Shown here: piece after piece, positions 18,125 to 27,274 of the stretch
Position numbering within the stretch: position 1 is the stretch's first letter
Layout: every line of letters starts with the position of its first letter
Source of the DNA: Ostreococcus lucimarinus CCE9901
Taxonomy: Eukaryota > Chlorophyta > Mamiellophyceae > Mamiellales > Bathycoccaceae
Assembly (NCBI RefSeq): GCF_000092065.1
Contig: NC_009365.1
Location: 372,001-436,000 of the forward strand
Length of the DNA stretch: 64,000 bases
Reading direction: 5' to 3'
Made by a program: the position numbers and the translations under genes
Notes under the pieces: generated by a model
What the model saw: the letters and a program-made list of their open reading frames with translations, nothing else
Told to the model about the DNA's origin: nothing
The model's database searches: none

Positions 18125-20581
18125 TTACAATCCCTCGCGATTCTTCGCTTGGTCATCCTCTTCTAGCGCCACGAGCGTGGCGTCCACGAGTCTCTCGAGG
18201 ACTTGGGATAGACGCGCGATGCGCCCGCCTTGCTCCGCGTTCTCCTTGACGGCGCTCGGCAACGTCTCCACCGTTTCCGCGATTTTCGTCGCCAGCGAGC
18301 TGATTTTCGATTCTATGATGGTTCGAATCGCTTTGCGTTCGCGCTCGAACGACGCGCACTTGGCCTCGAGCTGTTCGCATCTCGCGCTGGCGTCGTTTCG
18401 GCGTTGGGCGGTGAGCGCTTCCAATCGCAAGCGCACGTTATCGGCTTCAATCTCTTGTAAGGAATCTCGCTGCTCGTTGTTTTGCGTCTCAAGATACGCG
18501 ACTTTCGCACGCAGAAGTTTCAACTCCGACATCGCGTCGTCGCTTTTCCCGTTACCCGATTCCGATTCGCTTTCGCTCCCGACCCATCCGCCGAGCGCGG
18601 CGCGAAGACCGCCGCTCAACTGCGCGTGGAGTTGCGTCTCCTTCACCGCCGCGCGCTTGATACCGAATAGCTCCGCCGTTTTCGCATCTAGAGCATCCTC
18701 GAGTAGAGCTTTCTGCTCTTCGCACGCGCGAACTTGATCTTGCAATGCGTCGATGCGTTCGTCGCGTTCGCGCAGTCGAGCCGTGAGGCCGAGCATGATG
18801 TCGCGCTGCTTCAACAACACTCCCTTGTACCGTTCGACCTCGCGCGTGGAGTCACCAGCCTCGGCGCGCTCGGCTTCGATGCTTTTAAGCTTTCGCTCGT
18901 ATTCCGCGCGTATCGCAGCCACGCTCGAGGGGTCGTCGCCGCCGAGCAATTGACTCTGCATCTCGGAGATGCGCTTTTCTAAATTTCTCTTCTCTTGCTT
19001 TTCGATGAGAAATTCTTGCGATCGCATTTCGAGTTCGGTGATCGCGCGCAGCTTATCCGCCTCTGCGCGGCGTCGTTGCTCGTCCACCTCGAGTAATCGA
19101 CGTTTATCCACTAAATCTTTCGTACGTGTGTCCAACTCGGTGCGCAACTGCCTGAGCTCGCGCTCGTACTTGCGCAACAGCGACTTTTGATCTAAATCCT
19201 CATTCAGCGTCGCCGTATTCTTAATCTCCTTCGCACGACTGGCGAATTTCAACGTCGACAGCGACTCCGCGAAAGCTTCGAGCGCGGGCGAAACCATGGC
19301 GATGACGGTGGTTATGCAGTTACCGCCGAGTGAATCTTCCAAAATGCGCGTCAATTTGGAATCACGATACGGAATGTGCGATCGACCTTTGCTATCCGTC
19401 AAGGCGCTGATGACGTTGCCGAGCGCGCTCAGGCTTTGATTAATCTTTTTACTCTCGTCCAGCCGTTTTCCCGTGGCCCCGGTTAACGACACGCGCTCAG
19501 ATCCCGCCAAATCAACCAAGTTAAGTTTACCGACGGTGATGCTCTGTCGCTGCGCCGGAGCGCCCTCACCCACGTCCACACCGTCCACAGGTTCGTCATC
19601 CTCGGTCGTGCTGTGTTCTATGATGATGGTGAATACGGCGTGCGATCGCGACGAGAGCTCGTTCATCTTCGTCGACCCCGTCGCTCGAAGTTGCGCCCCG
19701 CGCTCGAGCAAACCGTAAATTTCACTCGGCGTCCGCACGACCCATTCCGATTGACCTTCCACGAACACGCCGCGCTTCTTGTCCTCGCGAATGTTCAAAT
19801 TCGTTCTCTCGGGTTTCAACAAATCGCTCACCGTCTCGTTGTAAATCTGCAAGTAACTCACGCGCACGAGATACTTTGACCGCGCGTGCGAGTCCTTGGC
19901 GATGTAATCGAAGATGTCCTCAATCGCGCGCGGAATGATCCCCCTTTCGCGCCCATCCGTCACCGGCGCGTTCCCCGGCAACCCAAACCGCTGTTGTCCA
20001 TACGCCAACATCGTTCCTCGATCACCCTCCATCGTGTACGTCTTCCCCGTCCCCGTCTGTCCGTACGCCAACACCGTGGCGTTGTATCCTCGCAGCGCGT
20101 TCAGCGTCGCCGGCTTCGCGCTTCTCGCGTACACCTCCTCCTGCGTCGCCCTCTCGTCGTACACCGCGTCGAATCCAAACTCATACGTCCTCTGTCGTTC
20201 GTGCGCGCCGTCATCCGCGAACGTCCCTCCCTCCCCGTTCCCCGCGAGCGCTCGCTCGCCGCCCGCGCTCGCCGCGCACGCCTTCCCGCCGCGCGTCGCC
20301 GCCACCGCGCGTTGATACGCCCCTCGCCCCTCGCGCGTCTCTCGCCGCAGCGCGGGTCGCACGCGTATCATCACCTCCACGTTCGACGTCGACGTCGACG
20401 TCCCTCGCGCCGCGTCGTCGTCCCCCGTCGCGCGTCGGTTCGAACGCGCGGCGTCGGCATCCGCATCCGCATCCGCATCCGCATCCGCATCGTCGTCGTC
20501 GTCGTCGTCGCGCGCGTCGTCGTCGCGATTCCGATCTCGCGCGTCGTCGAGCGCGCGACGCTCGACGTCGAGGGCGTCCAT
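18125..20581 (-). CDS. Kinesin with N-terminal motor and coiled-coil tail
   Basis: 818 residues from the ATG at 20581. An acidic Asp/Ala-rich N-terminus (1-60) precedes the motor domain: VRVRPALRR (~73-80), P-loop AYGQTGTGKTYTMEG (~172-186), switch I NELSSRSHAVF and switch II DLAGSERVSLTGATGKRLDE, then KINQSLSALGNVISAL and a neck ending LSTLKFASRAKEIKN. The rest is long coiled coil (LRKYERELRQLRTEL onward), with a Ser/Gly linker near GSESESESGNGKSDD. This is a plus-end-type N-kinesin, similar to the ungrouped plant/protist KIN-ARK class in its motor, though no armadillo repeats are present. The frame is open upstream to 20947 through the 87-bp repeats; the start at 20581 avoids translating them. 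Confidence 0.9.
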   Translation of the reverse strand: MDALDVERRALDDARDRNRDDDARDDDDDDDADADADADADADAARSNRRATGDDDAARGTSTSTSNVEVMIRVRPALRRETREGRGAYQRAVAATRGGKACAASAGGERALAGNGEGGTFADDGAHERQRTYEFGFDAVYDERATQEEVYARSAKPATLNALRGYNATVLAYGQTGTGKTYTMEGDRGTMLAYGQQRFGLPGNAPVTDGRERGIIPRAIEDIFDYIAKDSHARSKYLVRVSYLQIYNETVSDLLKPERTNLNIREDKKRGVFVEGQSEWVVRTPSEIYGLLERGAQLRATGSTKMNELSSRSHAVFTIIIEHSTTEDDEPVDGVDVGEGAPAQRQSITVGKLNLVDLAGSERVSLTGATGKRLDESKKINQSLSALGNVISALTDSKGRSHIPYRDSKLTRILEDSLGGNCITTVIAMVSPALEAFAESLSTLKFASRAKEIKNTATLNEDLDQKSLLRKYERELRQLRTELDTRTKDLVDKRRLLEVDEQRRRAEADKLRAITELEMRSQEFLIEKQEKRNLEKRISEMQSQLLGGDDPSSVAAIRAEYERKLKSIEAERAEAGDSTREVERYKGVLLKQRDIMLGLTARLRERDERIDALQDQVRACEEQKALLEDALDAKTAELFGIKRAAVKETQLHAQLSGGLRAALGGWVGSESESESGNGKSDDAMSELKLLRAKVAYLETQNNEQRDSLQEIEADNVRLRLEALTAQRRNDASARCEQLEAKCASFERERKAIRTIIESKISSLATKIAETVETLPSAVKENAEQGGRIARLSQVLERLVDATLVALEEDDQAKNREGL

Positions 20582-20945
20582 CGCGCGCGCGCCGCGCGGC
20601 GCCGTGCCGCTGTGCCGCGCGCGACGGCCGACCGACCGACCGACCGACCGACCGACTGGTGTACAAACAGTGACACGCGAAATAACCATCGCCGCGACGC
20701 CACTGATGGGAATCTTCACGTATCGAAGAGCCGACCGACCGACTGGTGTACAAACAGTGACACGCGAAATACCCATCGCCGCGACGCCACTGATGGGAAT
20801 CTTCACGTATCGAAGAGCCGACCGACCGACTGGTGTACAAACAGTGACACGCGAAATAACCATCGCCGCGACGCCACTGATGGGAATCTTCACGTAATGA
20901 AGAGCCGCCGCCGGCACACCCCGACGCCGCGCGCGCGCGAGCGCC
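20582..20945. promoter_or_regulatory. Divergent intergenic region, kinesin / AsnRS
   Basis: 364 bases dominated by three 87-bp tandem repeats and short CGAC runs between them. Presumed bidirectional promoter. No separate gene was seen, although both strands stay open across it. Confidence 0.5.
20656..20896. repeat. Three 87-bp tandem repeats
   Basis: Copies begin at 20656, 20743 and 20830 with TGGTGTACAAACAGTGACAC after the first base and are almost identical; the middle copy has a C where the others have A (AAATACCC versus AAATAACC). The last copy ends in CTTCACGTA and then diverges. The period is a multiple of three, so the reading frames stay open through the array on both strands. Confidence 0.95.
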
Positions 20946-22637
20946 ATGGCGGACGCCCTTGCCTCGACGCTCGACGGCCTGACGCTCGACGGCGCGAGGC
21001 ACAGGTACTCGAAGATCTACGACCGCGTCCCGATCGAAAGCGTGCTCGCGACGGCGGAAAAAGACGCGATCGGACGGACGATCGTCGTCGGTGGCTGGGT
21101 GAAGACGGGACGCGAGGCGGAGCGAGGCGCGCTGCTGTTTCTCGCGGTGAACGACGGGAGCGGACCGGGAAACCTGCAGGTGGTGGTGAAATCCGAGACG
21201 TACGCCGAGCTGGGGGAGCTGAAGACGACGGGGACGAGCGTGGTGATCGAGGGCGAGCTGCGGGCGCCGCCGGAGAGCGCGAAGGGGCAGGCGATCGAGA
21301 TGCACGCGACGAGGGTGCTGATGGTCGGAAAGTGCGACGGCGCGACGTATCCGATCGCGAAGAAGAAGCAGACGCTGGAGTTCCTGCGGGAGAAGATTCA
21401 TCTGCGACCGAGGACGAACACGATCGCGAGCGTGGCGCGGGTGCGGAGCGCGCTCGCGTACGCGACGCATACGTTTTTTAACCAAAATGGGTTCTTGTAC
21501 GTGCACACGCCGTGCGTGACGCAGAGCGATTGCGAGGGAGCGGGAGAGATGTTTCAAGTGACGACGTTGCTGAGCGAGGCGGAGAAGCCGGAGGCGTTAG
21601 AGGCGACGGTGAAGCCGGAGGAGATTGAGGCAAAGCGCGCCGAGGTTTCCGCGTGCGGCGGAGAGATCAAGTCGATGAAGGAGAGTGGGGCGGATTCCAA
21701 GGAGGTGAAGAAGGCGGTGAAGACGTTAGATAAACTCAAGCAAGAGCTGTCGCAGATGGAATCGGCGGCGCGCAAGATTGGCGGGATTCAACGCGCCGAA
21801 GACGGTTCCATCGATTACTCCCGCGATTTCTTTGGCGGCAAGTCGTACTTGACCGTTTCCGGGCAGTTACAGGTGGAAACGTACGCGTGTGCGCTCTCTA
21901 ACGTGTACACTTTCGGTCCGACGTTCCGTGCGGAGAACTCGAACACCACCAGACACTTGGCTGAGTTCTGGATGATTGAACCCGAGCTCGCGTTTGCCGA
22001 CTTGAACGACGACATGCAGTGCGCGGAGGATTACGTCAGGTTCTGCTGCAACTACCTCCTCGAGAACTGCTACGGCGACTTGGAATTCTTTGCCAAGATG
22101 TACGACAGCACGTGCATCGATCGCGTGAAGGAAATTGCGACAACGCCGTTTGGTCGCGTCTCGTACACCGAAGCCATCGATCTCTTGGAAAAAGCCGTCG
22201 CCGACGGCAAGGAGTTCGTCTACCCAGTCTCTTGGGGTATCGACTTGGCCACCGAACACGAGCGCTGGCTCGCCGAGGAACACTTCAAGAAACCCGTGAT
22301 CGTTTACAACTACCCGAAGGACATCAAGGCTTTCTACATGCGCTTGAACGACGACAACAAAACCGTCGCCGCGATGGACGTCTTGGTGCCAAAGGTTGGC
22401 GAACTCATCGGCGGTAGTCAACGCGAGGAGCGATTGGACGTGTTGGAACGCCGAATGGTGGAATGTGACCTCGTGCCGGAAGAATATTCTTGGTACTTGG
22501 ACCTGCGTCGTTACGGCACCGTCACCCACGCCGGTTTCGGCCTCGGCTTTGAACGCCTGATTCTTTTGTGCACCGGGATGGAGAATATTCGCGACGTCAT
22601 TCCGTACCCGCGCTGGCCGAACAACTGCATTAGTTGA
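20946..22637 (+). CDS. NARS: Asparaginyl-tRNA synthetase, cytosolic type
   Basis: 563 residues, class IIb synthetase that charges tRNA(Asn). The N-terminal OB-fold anticodon domain (IGRTIVVGGWVKTGR..., residues ~35-140) is followed by the catalytic core: motif 1 TNTIASVARVRSALAYATHTF with FLYVHTPCVTQSDCEGAGEMF, motif 2 TFGPTFRAENSNTTRHLAEFWMIEPE (class II Arg present) and motif 3 GFGLGFERLILLCTG. A charged helical insertion at ~residues 215-275 (VKPEEIEAKRAEVSACGGEI...) recalls the WHEP-like insertion in some plant AsnRS. No transit peptide is obvious, which fits a cytosolic enzyme. Confidence 0.95.
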   Translation: MADALASTLDGLTLDGARHRYSKIYDRVPIESVLATAEKDAIGRTIVVGGWVKTGREAERGALLFLAVNDGSGPGNLQVVVKSETYAELGELKTTGTSVVIEGELRAPPESAKGQAIEMHATRVLMVGKCDGATYPIAKKKQTLEFLREKIHLRPRTNTIASVARVRSALAYATHTFFNQNGFLYVHTPCVTQSDCEGAGEMFQVTTLLSEAEKPEALEATVKPEEIEAKRAEVSACGGEIKSMKESGADSKEVKKAVKTLDKLKQELSQMESAARKIGGIQRAEDGSIDYSRDFFGGKSYLTVSGQLQVETYACALSNVYTFGPTFRAENSNTTRHLAEFWMIEPELAFADLNDDMQCAEDYVRFCCNYLLENCYGDLEFFAKMYDSTCIDRVKEIATTPFGRVSYTEAIDLLEKAVADGKEFVYPVSWGIDLATEHERWLAEEHFKKPVIVYNYPKDIKAFYMRLNDDNKTVAAMDVLVPKVGELIGGSQREERLDVLERRMVECDLVPEEYSWYLDLRRYGTVTHAGFGLGFERLILLCTGMENIRDVIPYPRWPNNCIS

Positions 22638-22730
22638 TTCGCCCAGTCCGCAATTTTCGCCGCTACGATCAAACAAGCGCAACATATTAATACTACATAC
22701 GACACCAACATCACACCTCGCTACTTACTG

Positions 22731-23417
22731 CTACCCGCGTCGTCGAAACGCCGCGATGTTGGATTTCAGCGGCGGAAACTGAAAAATCACCACACCAGCG
22801 CGCTCATCGTAAAACAACACCGGAAACGTCGCGATTGCATCGACGAAGCCAAGCTTCCCCACCGCGTTGATCGCCTTATCCACCACACCAGAGCCGGGAC
22901 CCGCTCTCGGCTCATCCGCCGACGCTCCGGCGCCGACCCAAAATGTGTCGAACCCGATGCGACACGCCGGTCGAACCATCCCCTCGCAAACTCGCGACTC
23001 CGCCGCCTGTACCGTTCCGCTCGCGCTCAACCACCCATCCGGGACGAACCGCCCTCGATGTCGCACGTCCGAAGAAATCGTCCCGTCGCGTATCACGTAT
23101 CGCAGCGGGTGAAACAGAACCCCCAGCGGCGTCGCCAATCGAACGATGTGCGGCGCGGCAAACACCCTCCAGTCCCCATCCCCTCGCACCGCGTTATCGA
23201 TCCCACCGTCCACGCGCGCGCTCGCGATCAGAGCGTCGATATCGCGCTGGATTTCGCTCGGGACGCCGCGATGAAGTTCCCAACTCGACTCGTCTTCGGC
23301 GTACTCAACGACGCGTTGGAGCGGCGCGGCGACGTCAGGGCGCGGGGTCGATCGACAGCGACTTTTACGAGCGCGACGGGGCGCCGCGACGACGCGCGAG
23401 GGCGCGAGGGCGCGCAT
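22731..23417 (-). CDS. Fibrillin/PAP-like plastid protein (tentative)
   Basis: 228 residues from the ATG at 23417. A basic N-terminal 40 residues look like a transit peptide. The body contains WRVFAAPHIVRL, a repeated VRHRGRFVPDGWLSASG strand, IGFDTFWVGAG and a C-terminal FPVLFYDERAGVVIFQFPP. This pattern of a lipocalin-like barrel ending in a YxDxxxxxxR-style strand is typical of plastid lipid-associated (fibrillin) proteins, but the match is weak and from memory. It may instead be another conserved chloroplast protein of unknown function. It lies between AsnRS (convergent, 93 bases) and Sec16 (same strand, 43 bases). Confidence 0.5.
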   Translation of the reverse strand: MRALAPSRVVAAPRRARKSRCRSTPRPDVAAPLQRVVEYAEDESSWELHRGVPSEIQRDIDALIASARVDGGIDNAVRGDGDWRVFAAPHIVRLATPLGVLFHPLRYVIRDGTISSDVRHRGRFVPDGWLSASGTVQAAESRVCEGMVRPACRIGFDTFWVGAGASADEPRAGPGSGVVDKAINAVGKLGFVDAIATFPVLFYDERAGVVIFQFPPLKSNIAAFRRRG

Positions 23418-23460
23418 GACGCGACGAGTAATGATGGCTGGCACTCGCAAAGGCTAACTA

Positions 23461-26400
23461 TTATTGCAGTCTGAGGTCGGTGAAATCATCGGCGACGACG
23501 TCGACGGATGGAGCGGCGGAAGCGCTCGTGTGATGAATCACTGGGAGTGGTGCTGACGTCGCGAACGACGGGGCGAGGAGGGCGGGGTCGATGGTGGGCG
23601 GGCGAGGGATTGCGCCGGCGGGCGGCGGATGCGACGATTCGGATGCCGAGGCTTCGTAACCGTAAAATCCATCTTGCGAGGCGGTTCGTTCGTGTGCGGC
23701 GTACGACGCCGACGATTGACTCTCGCTGGATTCATTCCGGGAGTGCGCGGAATGGGCCGGCGCGACGGCGGACGGCATGAAGAATTGCGCAGGAGCTTGC
23801 GCGCACGCGCCGGCGTTAGGCGCGACGGGGACGAAGCCTTGAGGGGCGACAGTCGGCGTCGAAGTCGTGCTGAACGTCGACACATAACGCGTGTGTACGC
23901 CACCTTGCTGTTTTGCGTGCGTGCTTGGCGCCATGACTGGAGGCGGACCTGCAATTTCACTCGCCGCGCTTTGTTCTGATCGAAGCGGCGGAGCACCCAC
24001 GGGTGGGGCCTCTTTCGGTGGTGCTCGTCCTCTCTCGAGCCACATCTTGCGCTCGTCGTCGTAATAGAAGACATTCTCTTGGCTCATTGTCGGCTCGTTC
24101 GCGGGCTGAGGCTTTGGCGCAACGCCGCCGAAGAGGGACGACATCGATCGTAACAAGTTGCCCGAGGGCGTGCGCTCGTGGCGCGCCACGTGCGCCGGCG
24201 GCGGTTGCACGACCGGTGCAGCTTGTGAGTGCGCCGACGAAAGTGTGTGGTGCATTTGCACGGGCTGCTGCTGATACGCATCCGGTGGCGTGTGCGGTCG
24301 CGGCTCGTGCGGTGGACCCAGCGGCGAGGCTTGAAATTCACCGCCGTCGCCGAATAGGGAGCTGACGCTTCGATCGAGCAAGCCTTTGACGCCGCTCACC
24401 AACACCTTGGCAGCGCCAGCTGCGGCGTCAGCTAATCTGCCAGTTTTTCCGCGTAAACTATTGTGTAACCGATCTTCCATCTGCGCCGCCAACATTCCCA
24501 CGAGGGCGCCGTTCACTTCGGGAGAATTTCTATCCAGAGAACGAACGCTCTTCAACACAGACTCTACGTACGCCAGCGCTGGTTTCAATTTACCAACCTC
24601 AGCTAAAGCTCCGGCGTATAAGAGCTTGTAAGGCAACAGAGATGGAAGTTGCGCTTGTGGATTCGAACCTAACACCGCGAGTTCGAAAATCTCGGTGAGG
24701 TGCACGGCACGAGGCGTGACGTACGTCCTCGGGAACTTGCGATGATCCGCGCCGATGAGACACAACCGCGAATTGAATGAATACGGCGTCGGACGTTGCT
24801 TTGACAGTGCGTAGGCAACATGCGCGGCCGTGATGTCATTCTGACACCAGAGCTCGTCGCCGAGCGCTTTGAGCACGAAATCACTCCCTTTTGCTGGGTT
24901 TGAACAAAGAATAGCGATGTGCTCGCGCCATCTCGGGAGAAGTTCTCGAATTTGGGAAACTTCCGGCACTTGCATCCCGTGCACGTTCGGTGCAGCCTCG
25001 ACACCGCTTGTCGTGAGCTCTTGGGGTATCCCAGCCATGACTACTTCGAGCGTGTGGAGCGGCGAACCGACTCGGCACACGCTCTTTGCCATGATGGAGA
25101 CCGTTTCGTGATAGTGACGACCGCCCATGTGGCTGGCGAGAAGAAGCGCGTGTGGCCATAATTTCGCCGCTACAGCGGCCTGCAGCGCCTCACCGCGCCG
25201 ACCGGCGATGAGGAGATTCTCTATTTGCACGATTTGTTGCGCGTCGCCTTCGCCCGACGGATTCAGCGGCGACGCCGCGACGTTTGCCGACACCCAACCA
25301 CCGTCCGAGGCTGCCTGAGCGTCACCGGCGAGCACGGATGCAAGCTCGGCGACAGCGCCTTTTCTATTTTCGCCTAACAAATCACCAGGGGTTGAAATCT
25401 CACCCTTATGTCGTAACATCGTCTGTAACACGCGATATAATGTCACTTCGCTCTGTTGCCGTTCTCCCCCGGACGAGAGCGCCGAGTCCATCATCTTTGT
25501 CACGTCGGCTTGTCGTCGATTTCCCAACGGCCCGTCGAACGCCTCCATCGATCGTACGTAAGACATACCGAGTGTGTTACCATCCTTTAACATGGATCCA
25601 ACCGAATGCACGCGCAAGCTACAAGGTGGTATGCTCGTTCCGTGACTGATTCTACCGCCAGGATACCCAGGCCCGCTCAGTATGAGCGAGCCGCCAAAAC
25701 CGAAACTCATCGCCACGTGCTGCGGGCGGCCGTGCGGAGAACGATCAGTGTCGTCATAATTTGCGGGTTTGAGCGTCTCTGTTTCACTATATGCTGCATA
25801 CTCGAGCTGTTGCGTGGAGTGCGCCTCGTAAGACGGCGCATAGCCGCCATGATTCGCGCTCGGCGCAGGCACAGGCGGATACTCTGGCTGTGCCACGCGA
25901 GCGGGCTCGTACGTGTCGTAGCCCGCGCTCGCGCGAGGTGGTGGCGTAAATGGTACGGGCGACGCTGAAGCCAATGCATGCGGCACGGCATGCACGTACG
26001 CCATCGGGGAGTCTTCAATCGGCGTCGGCACCATGAACGTCGGCTTCGGCGGCGTCTGCGGCGGCGCCTGCATATCGGAGACGGAATTCGACGAGGACAC
26101 ACGGCTGTGCAAATTCTCGGAAGAATACGCCGGCACTATCGGTGGTGCGCTCAGGTCCGCGGTGACGTCGTTTTCTCGATAGTCTGCGTACGCTGATCTA
26201 GGCGGCTCTCGCAGTTCAAGCGCGCGATTCGGCTGGTCTTCGTGCGAAGCGCTCGCGAGCGGTTGGGAAAATCCCTGTCGCGCGTACTGTTCCGGAGCAT
26301 GTTGCTCGTACGCAGTGGCGTGAGCGTGTGACGTCATCCCCATCCCGAAGTCATCGCTCGTTTCGCGCTCGCCGACGAACTCTGCTTGCGGATACTCAGC

Positions 26401-27201
26401 CGCCGGCGCGTGCGTTTCCTCGTAAAACGCACGATCCGGCGCCGAATCCGTCGGCGCGAAGCTCGTCGCCTCGATAACTGGCGCGCGCGCCTCGGCCGCG
26501 ACGCTCGCGATCTCGTTCGCCTCCGCCACGTTCTCGCTCGCCGCGTACGTTTCGCGCGCCGGCGCCTCCGCCGCCCCGCTCGCCCGCGCCTCGAACGGAA
26601 TCACCGCCGGCGCGCTCACCGTCTCCTCCGCCGCGTCTAAATCGTCAAAGAATCCCATCCCATCGTCCCGCGACGCCGCGGGCGACGCGAACGGCGCGTT
26701 CGTCGCGTACGTCGCCGCCGCCGTCGCCGTCGCCGCCGCGCGAACCGCCCCCGCCGACGCCTCCGCCCCCGCCGACGCCGACGCCGACGCGCCGACCTCC
26801 CCCCCCCCCCCCGTCGGCGTCAACCAATCGTCGTCGCCCTCGCACCCCCCGAACAGCGCCCCCAAGTCGCCGTTCGCGACTTCCACGAACCCCGTCGGCG
26901 CGTCCTCGCGCGCGCGCGGCGTCGTCGGCGTCGTCGCGAACGCCGCCTCCTCCCGTCGCGTCGGCGTCGTCGCGCGCTCGCCCATCGTCGGCGTCGCGAC
27001 GCCGAACGGTCCGCGCGTCGTCGTCGTCGTCGCGTCGTCGCGCGCCGCGCCGTCGTCGCGCCGCGCGTCGTCGCCGCACGTCGTCGTCGCGACCGCGCGC
27101 TCGCCCGTCGTCGTCGCCTCGCGCGACGCCTCCGCGTCCGCGCGGCGCGGCGCCGGCGCGACGTCGTCGAGCCACGCGTCGTCGCTGTCCGACGACGCCA
27201 T
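23461..27201 (-). CDS. SEC16: Sec16-like COPII coat assembly protein
   Basis: 1,246 residues from the ATG at 27201. Sec16 scaffolds ER exit sites and recruits Sec23/24 and Sec13/31. The N-terminal half is disordered and rich in Ala/Pro/Thr. The central conserved domain starts around HVAMSFGFGGSLILSGP and leads into the ACE1-type helical solenoid: IVQIENLLIAGRRGEALQAAV, LWPHALLLASHMG, ELLPRWREHIAILCSNP, GDELWCQNDITAAHVAYAL and LLPYKLLYAGALAEVGKLKPAL. The C-terminal third is a Pro/Ser/His-rich Sec23-binding-type region ending DDFTDLRLQ. A 14-base C homopolymer (26799-26812) lies in the coding sequence and encodes a Gly run, so the frame depends on that count. Confidence 0.88.
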   Translation of the reverse strand: MASSDSDDAWLDDVAPAPRRADAEASREATTTGERAVATTTCGDDARRDDGAARDDATTTTTRGPFGVATPTMGERATTPTRREEAAFATTPTTPRAREDAPTGFVEVANGDLGALFGGCEGDDDWLTPTGGGGEVGASASASAGAEASAGAVRAAATATAAATYATNAPFASPAASRDDGMGFFDDLDAAEETVSAPAVIPFEARASGAAEAPARETYAASENVAEANEIASVAAEARAPVIEATSFAPTDSAPDRAFYEETHAPAAEYPQAEFVGERETSDDFGMGMTSHAHATAYEQHAPEQYARQGFSQPLASASHEDQPNRALELREPPRSAYADYRENDVTADLSAPPIVPAYSSENLHSRVSSSNSVSDMQAPPQTPPKPTFMVPTPIEDSPMAYVHAVPHALASASPVPFTPPPRASAGYDTYEPARVAQPEYPPVPAPSANHGGYAPSYEAHSTQQLEYAAYSETETLKPANYDDTDRSPHGRPQHVAMSFGFGGSLILSGPGYPGGRISHGTSIPPCSLRVHSVGSMLKDGNTLGMSYVRSMEAFDGPLGNRRQADVTKMMDSALSSGGERQQSEVTLYRVLQTMLRHKGEISTPGDLLGENRKGAVAELASVLAGDAQAASDGGWVSANVAASPLNPSGEGDAQQIVQIENLLIAGRRGEALQAAVAAKLWPHALLLASHMGGRHYHETVSIMAKSVCRVGSPLHTLEVVMAGIPQELTTSGVEAAPNVHGMQVPEVSQIRELLPRWREHIAILCSNPAKGSDFVLKALGDELWCQNDITAAHVAYALSKQRPTPYSFNSRLCLIGADHRKFPRTYVTPRAVHLTEIFELAVLGSNPQAQLPSLLPYKLLYAGALAEVGKLKPALAYVESVLKSVRSLDRNSPEVNGALVGMLAAQMEDRLHNSLRGKTGRLADAAAGAAKVLVSGVKGLLDRSVSSLFGDGGEFQASPLGPPHEPRPHTPPDAYQQQPVQMHHTLSSAHSQAAPVVQPPPAHVARHERTPSGNLLRSMSSLFGGVAPKPQPANEPTMSQENVFYYDDERKMWLERGRAPPKEAPPVGAPPLRSEQSAASEIAGPPPVMAPSTHAKQQGGVHTRYVSTFSTTSTPTVAPQGFVPVAPNAGACAQAPAQFFMPSAVAPAHSAHSRNESSESQSSASYAAHERTASQDGFYGYEASASESSHPPPAGAIPRPPTIDPALLAPSFATSAPLPVIHHTSASAAPSVDVVADDFTDLRLQ

Positions 27202-27274
27202 GACGACGCGCGACGACGCGCGCGTCGCCGTCTGCCGCGTCGATCGTCGTCGAGCGATCACACCGACGCGCGCG

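Noticed and set aside
20656-20896. CRISPR-like array
   Set aside because: Only three adjacent 87-bp units without distinct spacers in a eukaryotic nuclear context; this is a simple tandem repeat.
20582-20947. Kinesin N-terminus extended through the 87-bp repeats to a CATG shared with AsnRS
   Set aside because: The added 122 residues are repeat-derived and the ATG at 20581 gives a normal kinesin N-terminus. The open frame is explained by the 29-codon period.
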